From NCBI GenBank assembly GCA_963082975.1, contig OY720346.1:71973267-72037266 (forward strand): DNA of 64,000 nucleotides, read 5' to 3'. A model generated the notes under the pieces. The model worked only from the letters and a program-made list of their open reading frames with translations, did not search any database and was not told where the DNA came from. The DNA comes from Labia minor. Taxonomy: Eukaryota > Arthropoda > Insecta > Dermaptera > Spongiphoridae. Both the position numbers and the translations under genes were made by a program. Positions 46,301 to 56,100 of the stretch are shown here, in pieces (the first letter of the stretch is position 1; every line of letters starts with the position of its first letter).

Positions 46301-48177
46301 AATACGAGTTATAATTAAATAATTATAATAATGTAAAAATAAAATATTAATTGACTAGTATTCAGTTGACACTAAATGATTTTTAGGTTGGAATTTGAAC
46401 GATAATAAACTATAATTAATTATAACTATAATTGAACCAAAAAGTATAACAAATATTTTTTATATTTATTAATGTTTACTATCCTTTAATTGTATTAAAA
46501 AATTATAGTTATTATTTGAACTTAGCAGGCCATTTTTCCCCTAGTCGAATAAAAAGAGATAGAAGAACAGATGTTAATATTAAAAAATTAATTAAATTAT
46601 AACTATGAGGTAAATCGTTTAAAATTTTTTACAGTATATGTTTGAGATACCGTTTTATCTATAAGAAAGTTTTTTTTGTCAATTTCTTACAAACCCTGAA
46701 TTTCCGAGTTATTGAACAAGGGCACTCACAAGAGCTCATGTATATGTATCTCTTAAACGGTGTGGTAAAAAAATCTGTTTTTCTTTCTATAGATGTATTT
46801 AATTATAATCTTTCGAATAAATATAAAAAATATAGGGTCAAGTTTAAGTCATTTGAGTCACAAACTACCTTAATATCAATTCAAAATTACATTATATATT
46901 TAATATATATATATATATATAAAAAACATGAATGCGGGAATATTTGAAATAATTTAATTGAAGCAACTCAGGTTTGATATAAAAATAAAAATCTCAAGCT
47001 TTGTGGATTATTTAGATTTGAATAAAGTGGTATGTGCAGGGCTCGCTCTAGAAGGCGGCAAACCGGGCATTTGTCCTGGGTGGAAAATCTGAAGGGCGGC
47101 ATTTTGTTTATGAATGTAATAAATTTTACGAATATAAGGCTGCCAATTTATTCATTTGCCCGGGGCGCCGTAAATGCTAGAGCGGACGCTGGGTATGTGT
47201 TACATATAATTTGTTATTTTTAGGAAAATGTTACTTTAATATCCGAACTAAATCAATTACGAGAAAAATTGAGAATTGCAGAACGTCGAGTTAAAGAATT
47301 ACAAAGTTTATTGGGTGAAGGTGCAAGAATTTCAGCAACAGCAGCTAAATCGAAATTAGATCAAGCATTAAGAAAACAACATGAAATTGAAAATGAGTAT
47401 AAACATAAAATATCGGTACGTCAAACATATAAAAATTAAATGCAAGTTATTTTTAGAATTCAAGTTACTAAAGCAACTTTTTTAACAACAAATTTAAAGC
47501 AATGATTTGACACAAATTGTTCCATTTATTAATTATTTTATTACCCCATCAAAGTCTAATTGAATGGTTTTTAATTTGCATAATAATTTTAGTCTTACAT
47601 ATAAGAGAAATATGGAATATATAATAAATACACTAATTAAGGAAATTTTGAATTAATTAAAAATTATTTTTTTTATAATGTGATAAAAATTACAAATTCA
47701 AAAACTAAATGGAATTTTATTAAGTCATAAAATTTATACTTAGTTTGCTATAAAAATTCATGATATTGTTATAAACTTTTACAATTGTATTTTAAGTACT
47801 TTCTTCCTATTTTGTAAGGAAAATGTGATCATTTTTAAAAATTATTTATATTATTTAGTTCGAATTATAGAGATCAAAGTATACCTTATTTATTTTTATT
47901 AATTATAATTTTCTAAATTTTATACATAAAAATTCAGATTCTTTTAAAAGTAGATTTACAATTTACAATAGTTAGAAATAATAGCTAATTTGAATAGATT
48001 TATTTATTGTACTTTTTTTTCTAGGAAAATGAAAAAATGATTGTGATACTCAAAGACGAAGTGAATCGTTTAATGGCAAAACTCTCTCCAAATGAACAAA
48101 TTTACTTTGCTAAAGAAAAACGTAAAATAAGAGAATCCAGCGTTTCGTTAAGTGTTGGGGATAAGAATAATAAATAA
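25336..48177 (+). CDS. CFAP57: Cilia- and flagella-associated protein 57 (WDR65)
   Basis: An axonemal scaffold protein needed for ciliary/flagellar motility. I model 22 coding exons: 25336-25376, 26867-27085, 27163-27418, 28774-29033, 29991-30256, 32942-33072, 33144-33245, 35316-35517, 35613-35830, 35903-36115, 36434-36631, 37968-38106, 38186-38364, 38478-38662, 39487-39586, 39829-39981, 41207-41386, 43035-43178, 45479-45694, 45766-45942, 47224-47415, 48025-48177. They total 3924 nt in frame, 1307 aa (human about 1250). Exons 2-12 (to about residue 748) form the WD40 part: LTGPGLFRTL, CGLGVIHVFEKD, TGGKLDRTIRIWNYE, FSHGGHLLAALNG, LISCGTEGAFYEWD. Exons 13-22 are coiled coil, with family hallmarks DDADREIIELKTKYAKE, GERDNTIQDKEKRIYELK, KFVLNYKIKELKDMMEPKDR. 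Exon 5 adds a long acidic insert. Borders are GT/AG; the exon 6 donor (GTCTGT) is weak. Introns hold many transposons. AATAAA follows the stop closely. Confidence 0.93.
25463..25992. mobile_element. Family C long-TIR MITE (copy 2), in CFAP57 intron 1
   Basis: Same insertion as 7455-7984, so it predates the segmental duplication. The same ATAAATTT repeats flank it. Confidence 0.85.
26544..26812 (+). mobile_element. Internally deleted mariner, in CFAP57 intron 1
   Basis: The left end has ACGAAGTATGTTCTAAAG and the right end is its diverged inverted counterpart (complement of CTTTTCTTTTGAACAAA). Inside, 26617-26755 encodes the mariner transposase C-terminus: ESKKELMAIPKSTFPKCFDN WKKRWHKCIISEENYFEGNK and a stop. 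Everything between the 5' leader and this tail is missing. Confidence 0.8.
27495..27759 (+). mobile_element. tRNA-derived SINE with 12-bp target duplication
   Basis: Begins with a tRNA-like head (GGCAGCTAGCCGAGAGTGTA and a B box GGCGTTCGATTCC). Its body includes CAACAGGAAACCACCGCATT. Flanked by perfect direct repeats AATCTAATAGTA (27483-27494 and 27760-27771). In CFAP57 intron 3. Confidence 0.8.
27895..28045 (+). repeat. Decayed internal piece of family A
   Basis: Shares TGACGTCA and GATTTTTCTCGAGG...AAACCAATACA with the family A copies but lacks both ends. Confidence 0.45.
28105..28610. mobile_element. 500-bp fold-back element in CFAP57 intron 3
   Basis: The outer 190 bp on each side are inverted copies, starting ATCAGATTTATCAGGGATAT and containing CGTTTCGGCACC and AACCCAAAATCCCGATATTA. 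A central 90-bp GC-richer spacer carries CAGTCGGTCTCGGGCTG. Overlapping open frames here are products of the palindrome. Confidence 0.75.
29034..29990. other. CFAP57 intron 4, repeat-like AT-rich DNA
   Basis: Contains a GTAT microsatellite (29313-29330), ATGAAGTTAGTAACA-type sequence (complement near 29520-29535), and GCGGCGAGAAGCCGCC with GATGCCGGGAACGG near 29703-29757. The latter resemble an inverted, partial version of motifs at 17900-20150. Confidence 0.4.
30533..31055 (-). pseudogene. Inverted copy of CFAP57 upstream/exon 1/intron 1 segment
   Basis: The complement matches 7211-8310 (and 25219-26318) without the family C MITE. It includes a first exon on the minus strand at about 30912-30952 encoding MDEEDPNEDDISI followed by the GTGATT donor (two amino acid changes). 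It contains a single ATAAATTT where the MITE inserted elsewhere, so it represents the pre-insertion state. It is a few percent diverged, so it is older than the 18-kb duplication. Confidence 0.85.
32482..32545. repeat. CATA/CACA microsatellite
   Basis: Alternating TACATACACACA units inside the family B copy at 32035-32660. Confidence 0.9.
33709..34202 (+). mobile_element. Rearranged short mariner in CFAP57 intron 7
   Basis: The ends CGAGGTGTGTTTAAAAA and the complement of AACTTTTTAGACACACCTCG are bordered by TA. Internal sequence is palindromic around CAGGCCGGCAATCCACAAGC and keeps a mariner helix-turn-helix remnant (DRRLTLRLISEELGISKD). It is closely similar to 60308-60847. Confidence 0.8.
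34294..34386 (+). repeat. tRNA-like short insertion (SINE-like)
   Basis: Contains CTCGGGTTCAAGTCCCGGG (a good T arm) and complementary GCCAGA/TCTGGC ends, but the middle is too short for an anticodon arm, so it is not a functional tRNA gene. It is flanked by 15-bp direct repeats TTTAGCCRTCCTAAA (34279-34293 and 34387-34401, one mismatch), as for a retroposed SINE. Confidence 0.65.
34402..35315. other. Remainder of CFAP57 intron 7
   Basis: AT-rich, no recognised element. Confidence 0.5.
36632..37611. repeat. CFAP57 intron 11 with a two-unit tandem repeat
   Basis: A ~143-bp unit with GTTGCAGTTGACCAATCGAA and CATGAATATGAAATAAAG occurs twice (about 36870-37010 and 37011-37150), a few percent diverged. 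The rest is AT-rich. Confidence 0.7.
37612..37889 (+). repeat. Family A, 5'-truncated copy
   Basis: Starts at ACAACTTCCGGTTTCTGG and runs through the GTTGAGCTGTTCAAGC motif to CGTCGGTCGGTA. Only the 3' 280 bp is present. Confidence 0.75.
38690..39060 (-). mobile_element. mariner 5' part with transposase N-terminus, in CFAP57 intron 14
   Basis: The minus-strand frame starting at 38933 reads MSRFVSTKYDMLIVLVFCYH, KKTGAESHRMLVEAYGEPAL, CFEWFKKFISGDFD, the helix-turn-helix of a SETMAR/mauritiana-type mariner transposase. The 5' leader extends to about 39060. The catalytic half is missing. Confidence 0.8.
40089..40519. mobile_element. hAT-type MITE, middle nesting level
   Basis: CAGTGATTCCCAAATTGTGAG at the left and GATTGGGAACCTCTG at the right, with GCGGCTCCC / GGGAGCCGC inside. 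The flanking octamers GTCTAAAC and GTTTAGAC differ at two positions and are close to the hAT target preference around TCTAGA. Confidence 0.75.
40181..40357. mobile_element. hAT-type MITE, innermost
   Basis: 177 bp from CAGCGATTCTCAACCTGTGG to AAAAGGTTGAGAAACACTG, flanked by perfect TTGTAAGC (40173-40180 and 40358-40365). A poly(G) run is inside. Confidence 0.9.
41389..41423 (+). repeat. Family A 3' fragment abutting a CFAP57 splice donor
   Basis: AAACAATACCTCCCTTACTA onward to CGTCGGTCGGTAA matches the last 35 bp of family A and begins two bases after exon 17, immediately after the donor GT. It is the shortest copy seen. Confidence 0.75.
41703..42025 (+). mobile_element. mariner 5' end with transposase N-terminus
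   Basis: Starts with TCGTTCAATAAGTCCCGAGA, a typical mariner terminus. A frame from 41874 reads MEKKGVSRVLVKY and, after a shift, CFLMGKNTVEAQKWLEKK, as in mellifera-type mariners. Truncated; no catalytic domain. Confidence 0.75.
42131..42562. mobile_element. Fold-back element in CFAP57 intron 17
   Basis: About 40 bp at each end are inverted (TATGGATGAATTGCTTCATA and complement, then ACGTTGGGCGC/GCGCCCAACGG). Downstream sequence with CATCCATAAACTTTGTCAGG resembles 6470-6580. Confidence 0.65.
43256..43910. mobile_element. Family C MITE, interrupted
   Basis: The left part (GGTAATTATACAAATTAGTC, then GATTTGGATAAAACTTTACC) matches family C. It is interrupted by the hAT-type MITE 43411-43851 and continues with family C internal sequence to about 43910, where a LINE fragment begins. 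Confidence 0.6.
43411..43851. mobile_element. hAT-type MITE inside family C
   Basis: CAGTGTTTTCCAACCTGTGG at the left, AAGGTTGGAAACACACTG at the right. Flanks GATTAGCT and GATTAGAT match at seven of eight bases. Confidence 0.85.
43919..44145 (-). mobile_element. LINE reverse transcriptase C-terminal fragment
   Basis: The minus strand reads VKYLGVNLDDLLYLNKHLHN, QLAKAKASFMSLKNLFFNRD, HKIKILSYQLLIRPIITYSF NVW, the post-catalytic region of a Jockey/CR1-like RT. No ends visible. Confidence 0.75.
44143..45430. mobile_element. hAT-type MITE split by a family A insertion
   Basis: CAGAGGTGGCCAACCCAAAT with GGCGGGCCAC and CGCGGGCCGC starts at 44143. A decayed complementary half (CTCGCGCGCCGCAAAAATG) is near 45400. 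Family A (44389-45331) lies between. Confidence 0.5.
44389..45331 (+). repeat. Family A copy with internal insertion
   Basis: 5' GTTGACCTGTGGCCAGGTCC and 3' CGTCGGTCGGTA are both present. About 290 bp of unrelated AT-rich DNA (44737-45034) interrupts it. The CGGACGGACAGA microsatellite is expanded (45162-45210). Confidence 0.75.
46178..46869. mobile_element. TTAA-flanked non-autonomous element (CFAP57 intron 20)
   Basis: Inverted ends GGTAGTTTGTGACT are each bordered by TTAA (46174-46177, 46870-46873). The 692-bp interior has no transposase. TTAA targeting suggests piggyBac or Kolobok ancestry. Confidence 0.65.
47037..47191. mobile_element. hAT-type MITE, family J
   Basis: 155 bp with CAGGGCTCGCTCTAG and complement of CAGCGTCCGCTCTAG. 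Perfect GGTATGTG on both sides (47029-47036, 47192-47199), 32 bp before CFAP57 exon 21. The same family is at 60868-60983. Confidence 0.9.
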
Positions 48178-48886
48178 ATAAAATAAAAAATAAAAATTTA
48201 TAAGGTTTTTTGTTAACCTTTTTTTTAATAATTATAATAATAAAAAAAATAATTAAAATTTTAAATTTGGAATTGCACATGGAATGTGATTAAATAAAAA
48301 ATAATCATATTAACATTAAAATTGATAGTATTTTTACAAAAATATAAAAATATAACAAAGAAATAAAAAAGAAAAACAAAAACAAATAAGTTTTCTTCAT
48401 GAGAAGTTTAATTAAATTATATTCAATAAAATTGGACTGAGCAATAAACTAAATAAACAAACTAAAATTAATTTTAAATAAAAAAAAAAAAAATTTAAAT
48501 TAATTCTTAAAACTTTAAATATGCTTTTCAAAATATTCTAAGATAAATATTATATTAGATACATATATATATATATATATATTTTCTAAAGTAAACCAAA
48601 CAATTGATTTAATTTATAAACTCTTTTATCAAAACGAAATATTTAAATTTATTTTAAAGAAGGAATACGACAATATCTAAATCAGTTCTATTAATAAAAA
48701 AAAACTATCAATTTATTATACGCACTGAGAAAAATAAAAATGAAGAAACCCTCCCTTACATCTCCTAAATATTAAATATCTAATAATAATTAAAAGTAAA
48801 TAATTTTATGGAACACATTTCTTCCGATGGTAGTTCCCAGTTGGTAAAGAAATAGATCTTGTTTATATATATAAATATACTCGAAT

Positions 48887-51800
48887 TTACAATAAAAATG
48901 GTAAAATCGCTCGACGACTTCTGGGATAATTTGAAAATTCTTTTTTATATGCCCGGTGTTTTCCTAACGCCCAAACAGCCATTTGATAGAATCCAGCTAA
49001 AGCGAAGAGTCCAGCTAAAAAAGAAATTAAAAAAAAATAATATAAAATATATATTTATTTTTATTAAAATAAAGATAATTTTTAAATTATATGATTATTT
49101 GTCTAACTATTTCTAATTTGTGTTTCAAACAACTTATCATATGGGATCATATATTATCGAGAAATAATAAATTTAATTTTTCATGAAAAATGTCTAATTT
49201 AATAAAAATGGATTCTTTATATAATTTCACACCTGATACTAATAGTTATCTTTTCTTTATTTTTCAAGGGATATCTAAGAAATAATATAAATTAAATAAA
49301 AATATTTTAAAGAATAAATATACAATATAATATTCTCTTAAATCATTCAAACTTCATTATTTAAGTATTATTAAACAAGAAATGTAATTATTTGATTTTA
49401 ATAAATAAGTTTTAATTGTAAACAATAAAACCCATCAATATTACAACTGCTTGATCAATATTACACAAAGGATATGTTCAGTGATGTATGGTAAAATAAT
49501 AAGTAAGGGAACGCATAGTAGGAGCAAAAAAAGTCCTATTTTCAGCAAACTATTTTTATCCATATAAGTTTTTATTTTTTCTTATTATTACTATATAAAA
49601 TATTATCGAACACAAAAAAAGAAATTCTAACAGTAGATTTAAGTGGGAGTTGTCGGGACATGAAAAAGTACTGGAACGCGTTCGGGTTCTGAAAAAAGGT
49701 AAGGGAACGTCGTTCCCCTCCCAATACACCACTGGATATGTTTATATTGAAAAATTGAATGAAACTGAATGTGTTGTTTTTTTTTGTCTTCATTCAAATT
49801 ACAAATATTTAAAAAATAATAATAACTAAATATTTACCGGGCAAACATTGTGTCATGATAGCGAAGGAGACCCATGAGCCTACTTCGTAAGTATAGTTAG
49901 GACAAGACACCCAATTGAATAACACTGTAAATGGGTTTCCAGTAGGCATTGGAATTTTCCTTACTTTGGTGCCAGGTGGTCGAAGATTACGCAATGCAAG
50001 ATGAATTGAATAATTTCCCATTTCGTTTAACTAAAGTAAAAATAAAACAAAAAAAGAATTAAATAAAACATCATCTTTTGTATGTAAATAAGTATATGAC
50101 CTTGAATTATGATATGTAAAGAAATATTCAATTTTTTTTTTCGTATAAACAAGTCTTTAAAATTCTTTAAAAATATAAAATAAAACAAATAATATAAATT
50201 AAGAATTGTGCTAAATAAATTCTTTTAGTATTTTAAATTTATTTATCATATAAAGAATAAGAACATTATTGTTAAATATTATTTTTACCTATTTCTTATC
50301 ATAAACGATTATCTTTATTTAAAAACATATATTAGATATGATATATATTTATATAATATATGATGTTACTTTAACTTGTATTTATAAAATTGAATATAAA
50401 TTTAGATTACACTAGAAAAATAAAATAAATTTTATATTAAAAAGTAAAAAGAAAATTCACAAGAATCAATATGTTGACTTTTTTATTTATATTTAAATTA
50501 AACGGGAAATTATTTAAATAATTTAATGTTTTAAATTTATAGTTGAATATATTAAAAAAATTTTAACTTAAAATATCAATCTTACCAAAAATGCTATCAA
50601 TCCAGCATATATTTGGCATTTACACGATGGTGAGGTGTATAGTGGATGATTAACGTGATAGGCAACGTAGGCTGTAAATAGCCAATAATATGAACAATTT
50701 TTAAAAAGATTTCTTATAGGCATCGTATTATGAGAAAATCTATGTACAAAGACAGTTTCAAGAAGTCTTTTTACATAATGAAGAGTATAACATGCAGCTG
50801 CGATGCTAAAAATTCATTAAAATAATTAAAATCATTTTATAGTATAATATAAAAATATAATAAAACAACAATTTACTCACTTAACTACCGAATCCATTGG
50901 CATTTTGGCAGCATCAGATCCATAAAAGAACCAGGGTCTGGAATAGATCCATAAATAAACACCCAAAGGTCCTGCATATTCGGCTAAAAAGACTGTTTTC
51001 CAGCCAATTTGAGGTCCCAAATCTTTCACATAAATTTTATCTCCATTTTTTAATCCCAATGCTCTCAAAGTTTCTTCATCTTTTAATGTTTTTGTTTTTG
51101 GTCCAACTCGAATGGCTTGACGATCAGGATAGAGACTGTTTTTGGCTAAATGAATTTGTTTTTTAATTTCAAGAATTGTTGTACTTGGAGTTAGCTAAAA
51201 TAAAAATATTCAATGTATACTCAATTACTTCCTTTATTTTAATAAACTTACAAAATTTAAATGATCTTATTATAATAATGGTAATCGGTTCGATTCTTTT
51301 ATCATTATATAATTCAAAAACTATTTATTCTAATCCGTTTTATATAAAAGACAAGCCTTATTAAAAGAATATATAAAATAATATTCTTTTGATTATAGAT
51401 AAATTGATGTACTTATTTTTAATTTAATAGAAATTAAATTAAAATTTATATTTGTAAAAAATTTTCGAAAAATCCCATTCACTTTTAAAATTCAAAATAA
51501 TATAGGCGAAATTTATGGGGATAAATTTTTAAAAAAAATTTCTAAAATATAATAATATAATTGTACATAGCAAAGGTAACATTTGTAATTAACATAAATT
51601 TCACTTCTGTCATTTAGAGCTCGACCCTAATTCAAAAGATGATATATGACCCTAATCACATTTTGATTTGAAATTGTGTGATTATTATTTGAAACTAAAG
51701 GATTTTTTTCTATTCTTGGACTAGTTTTTATTTAATTAATTAAATAAAAGAGATAGAATAATTAAAAAAATACTTACGTTTGTAAGTGTTGTCACAGACT

Positions 51801-51991
51801 TAGATCCAGAAGCATTTAAAATTTCTATCTGCAAATATAAAATATAATCTTAATAGGCATAACTCAGCATGTGTTTAATTTTATTCATTATAATTTTTTT
51901 ATAATGTAAACAATTAAAAATTTAATCAAAAAATAAATAATCACATTAATTCAAAGTAGTAGATTCTTTTTAGTGTTTAATTTACCTCCAT
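48887..51991 (-). CDS. TECR: Very-long-chain enoyl-CoA reductase
   Basis: Catalyses the last step of each fatty-acid elongation cycle in the ER membrane (reduction of trans-2-enoyl-CoA with NADPH). Six coding exons on the minus strand: 51991-51986, 51828-51778, 51194-50881, 50805-50586, 50030-49838, 49014-48887. They sum to 912 nt, 303 aa (human 308). The N-terminus is a ubiquitin-like fold ([10 protein letters not shown] ... [11 protein letters not shown]). The membrane reductase part has [60 protein letters not shown] and [20 protein letters not shown]. The C-terminus [14 protein letters not shown]...PFLL matches the family end. All borders are GT/AG and phases agree. Only two codons lie in exon 1. 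Possible 5' UTR exons end near 52110 and 52706. It converges on CFAP57 and diverges from the DnaJ gene. Confidence 0.95.
49479..49734. mobile_element. hAT-type MITE, family E, in TECR last intron
   Basis: 256 bp from CAGTGATGTATGG to CCAATACACCACTG with perfect GATATGTT on both sides (49471-49478, 49735-49742). Related to 20182-20447. Confidence 0.9.
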
Positions 51992-52109
51992 AATGCTTCC
52001 GAGAGTTGGATTTAAATTGGTGAATTATATATTTTCCAAATGACGACTTTGCTTGATTATAAACTTGTAGAAAATGTGCTGTGTCTTGCTGGCTGGTAGT
52101 TTTTATGTC

Positions 52110-52860
52110 CTGTAAAAATAATCAAATTTCAGGTGCGACGTCATTCAAGAAGAAGCGCCCTCTTAAAAAGCGCCAAATCAATTAAATTAATTAAAAATAC
52201 AAATAGATTATTGACATTAGAAATATATAGTTTTATAAATATTTAAAATACATATATACAAATTTTATTCGAAATTTATATATATATATATTTTAAATAT
52301 TAGTTTTATATCATCACATCATGTTTTTTTAACATTACTTTTAACTATATTTATCAATTAATTAATTTTGGTTATTAAAATTATTTTTATTTTAGAATTA
52401 AATGATCTTTTATAAGTGTATATTAAATCATTTAAATCAGTTAAATCATTTCATTTAAAATGTTTTACAAATATTTTGATTAGGTTATACTATAAAATAA
52501 AAATTATGTTCACTATTTCATCTTCCATGTAATATTAATTAAAAATATATTTTTATTATAACTAACAAATTAAATATTCATACTTTGGAAAAAATAATCA
52601 ATAATATATAAATTACATATCGTAAAGGATAGATAAAAGATTCATTGTGAATAAACTAAAACATTTATATAAAAATCATTAATGATTATAATAAAACTTT
52701 ATACTTACCAAGAGGTGGGAGATAAATATGATAAAAAAATAGAATTTACATTGCCTAGATATTTAATATAAATGTCAATACATTCCATTTGACAGATATA
52801 GAAAAGGTTGCAGATTAAATGCATTCAATTGATTGTGTGATGCAAGCCTTTCTTTTCGTA
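52110..52860. other. TECR upstream region
   Basis: AT-rich DNA. On the minus strand a CTCTTG/GTAAGT donor near 52706 and a TTTTACAG acceptor near 52111 could bound a 5' UTR intron of TECR. No coding signal. Confidence 0.4.
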
Positions 52861-52919
52861 TATGTTCGGAATCATTCGGCCATTTTCGCTTATTCCCTTG
52901 AACGTCGTCACTGCCAAAT

Positions 52920-52962
52920 CTAGAAACTTCTCGATTCAATAAGAAGCCCAACTTCTATAAAA
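52920..52962 (+). promoter_or_regulatory. Heat-shock-element-like site and TATA box of the DnaJ gene
   Basis: CTAGAAACTTCTCGATTC (52920-52937) contains alternating GAA/TTC units in the HSF-binding arrangement. A second GAAG...CTTC pair follows at 52943-52955, and TATAAAA is at 52956-52962. This is expected for a stress-inducible Hsp40 gene; induction is inferred. Confidence 0.65.
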
Positions 52963-53074
52963 TCGTTGTGCTTCGTTCACAAAACGTTTAGTTACATTGG
53001 ATACTGAGTGACAAACATATGTGCTTGTGCTTTATTTATTGAAATTGACTATTTGGATAAATAAACAGCCTTAG

Positions 53075-53154
53075 GTAAGTGAGCAAGAAAAATTTTTCAA
53101 TCCAAGGACTTTTTTTTTTTAATTGATTCTAATTTTCAAAATATAATTTTACAG
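53075..53154 (+). other. 5' UTR intron of the DnaJ gene
   Basis: GTAAGTGAGC donor at 53075 and TTTTACAG acceptor ending at 53154. The start codon follows two bases later in the context CCATGG. Confidence 0.65.
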
Positions 53155-53156
53155 CC

Positions 53157-56100
53157 ATGGGAAAAGACTATTATAAAATCCTTGGGATAAAGAAAGGTGC
53201 TTCTGATGACGATATCAAGAAGGCTTATCGTAAATTAGCACTTAAATACCATCCTGATAAGAATAAATCACCTGGGGCAGAAGAACGATTTAAAGAGATT
53301 GCTGAAGCTTATGAGGTACTAAGCGATAAGAAAAAACGAGATATTTTTGATCAATATGGAGAAGAAGGGCTTAAGGGTGGAATCCCAGGTACTGGAGAAA
53401 CTCACGATTCAGAGAGGACAAATTTCAATTACACATTTCATGGAGATCCACGAGCCACTTTTGCACAATTTTTTGGCTCAGCAAGTCCGTTTCAATCATT
53501 TTTCGCATCAACTGGAGGTAATCGAGGTCCTTTTGAATTTATTGAAGATGACATGGATATTGATGATCCATTTTCTTCCTTTATTGGACATGGACGTCCA
53601 GGTGGTAATCTAGGAGGCGCATTTCGATCCCACTCGTTTAATTTTCATGGCAATAATGTTGGACGTAAAGACAAATTACAAGACCCACCAATTGAGTATG
53701 ATCTTTATGTTACCATTGAAGATATTTCAAAAGGATGTACAAAAAAAATGAAAATTTCACGACGTGTTTTACAACCAGATGGTTCAACACGAAAGGAAGA
53801 TAAAGTTTTAACAATAAATGTGAAACCAGGCTGGAAGTCAGGCACTAAAATAACATTTCAAAAAGAGGGAGACCAAGGTTGTAATAAAATTCCTGCTGAT
53901 ATTGTTTTCATTATCCGCGATAAACCTCATCCACATTTTAAGAGGGAAGGCTCTGACATTCGATATACAGCAAAGATCAGCCTCAAACAGGTAAATATTA
54001 TTGAAACTTTCACTTTTCTCCTAGATCGAACCCCCATACCTGGTTATAATCATTTTTTTTTATTTTGATAATCGAAATCTATTTTTGCTAATTTCTATTA
54101 TAAATTTTATATCCATTTATCGACAACTATACAAGTGATATTACAGATGGTAATAGTTAACGATATTTGTCACCTCTCGGATTTTGGTGACACTTCGTCA
54201 GTTGATTCCTTGATTAATTCTAAGAAACTTTTTCCTTAGGCATTTTTTGGGTAAACTTCTAATTTTCCAGATAAAAAGGATTAAGGTTTGGATATAAATC
54301 CATTGATATTCTATTTAGCTACAATGTTTTATCGATTTGACAAGCAGATGACTCCATTAATTTTCTGGTATTTTTTCAGTTCGGATTGGATATAGAAAAA
54401 TTATTTAATTAATTAATTTTTTAATTTTCATATATCCAAACCGAACCGAAAAAAAACCCGAAAATTAGTGAATTAGTCAATAAAACATTACTTAATGGCT
54501 GCACATTTCGGCGTTCAACACCAGCTAATCTGTCAAATTTAAAAAATATTTATTTATCTCGAAAACTAGAAGTTTGCCCCATAATGTTTTATCGATTTGA
54601 CAAGCAGAAGAGTCCATTAATTTTCTGGTAATTTTTCAGTTCGGGTTGGATATAGAAAAATTATTTATTTAATTAATTTTTTAATTTTCATATAACCGAA
54701 CCGAAAAAAACCGAAAATTAGTGAATTAGTCAATAAAACATTACTTAATGGCTGCACATTTCAGCGTTCATTACAAGCCAATCTGTCAAATTGAATATAG
54801 CAAAATCATTTAATTATTAATTTTTTAATTTTCATATATCCAAACCGAACCGAAAAAAACCGAAAATTAGTGAATTAGTCAATAAAACATTACTTAATGG
54901 CTGCACATTCAACACCAGCTAATCTGTCAAATTTAAAAAATATTTATTTATCTCGAAAACTAGAAGTTTGCCTCATATTTTGCCTAAGGAAAAAGTTTTT
55001 TAAAATTAATCAAAGAATCAACTGGCGAAGATTCACCAAAATCCGAGAGGTGACAAATATCGTTAACTATTACCTTACAGATATACAAAAAAAGATATAT
55101 ATCAGTGATTGACTCATGATATATACATTATTTATAATTAACATAAGGTAAATTTCTTTTGCCCAACTTTTTTTTTTTTGACATTTAGTATAATGTATAA
55201 TATATTAGTAAGTCTAAATAAATAAATAATAAAACATACTAATTTAATTAGGTAAATTGATTATATTAAAATAGAAATAATATAGATTAAATTAAATTAA
55301 TTTTAAATTAATAAGCAATTATTTTATTTTTATTTTTCTTCATTTCTATTTTGACATATCGTTCGTTTTGTCAAATAAATTCAAAATAGCATCTGACCTG
55401 AATATATTTTTAAAAGAGGAAAAAGATTAATAGCCTTGGATTTATTTTAAAACGCTTGAAAATTTATTCTTCCCCTTTTTTTAAGATGAAATTTTTTTTA
55501 ATTATTATAAATATATATTTTGTAGATAAACATTTCTAAATAACGATTTTTTTTATTTTATTTTAGTTTTTTTTTTAAATAATGAATAAGCAATTTTACT
55601 TGATATTTTATTTTTACATACTCATTTTACATTTTAATTTCTTATAGTTTATTTTTTATATATTTAAAATTTAAATGCATATAATAAAAAGGTGGAGTGT
55701 CTCCATTCGACTATCTCGCAATTTGAATTGGATTAAATAACATATATTATATATAAATAAAATTTAATTAATTATAAATTAAAATTAATAAATAATATTT
55801 ATTACCAGCGCGTGTTTGGCTATTTGTTGATGGTGCCACGTCACGTGTGGGCGCGTGAGATTTGCTGTGTTAAAAAATTAATTCTGGTACTTTTAGTTAT
55901 TCAATCAAGCTGAAATTCTATATATAGTAGTTTTATACAATTTTTAATCATGAGAAAAACTATCAAACATATATCTTTTTTACGGGCACTTTGGAGGAAG
56001 AAAAAATCAGAACGTTGTAGGTAATGACCCTCTTCCGGTTGAGGTACAATTCTCAAAAGTTGATAGAAAACTACAAATTTTGAATAATACCCATGTACCA

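Noticed and set aside
46642-46947. 101-codon plus-strand frame in CFAP57 intron 20
   Set aside because: Falls across the TTAA-flanked element and its border; the composition is AT-driven.
53347-53613. Second open frame inside the DnaJ exon
   Set aside because: Out-of-frame shadow of the DnaJ coding sequence.
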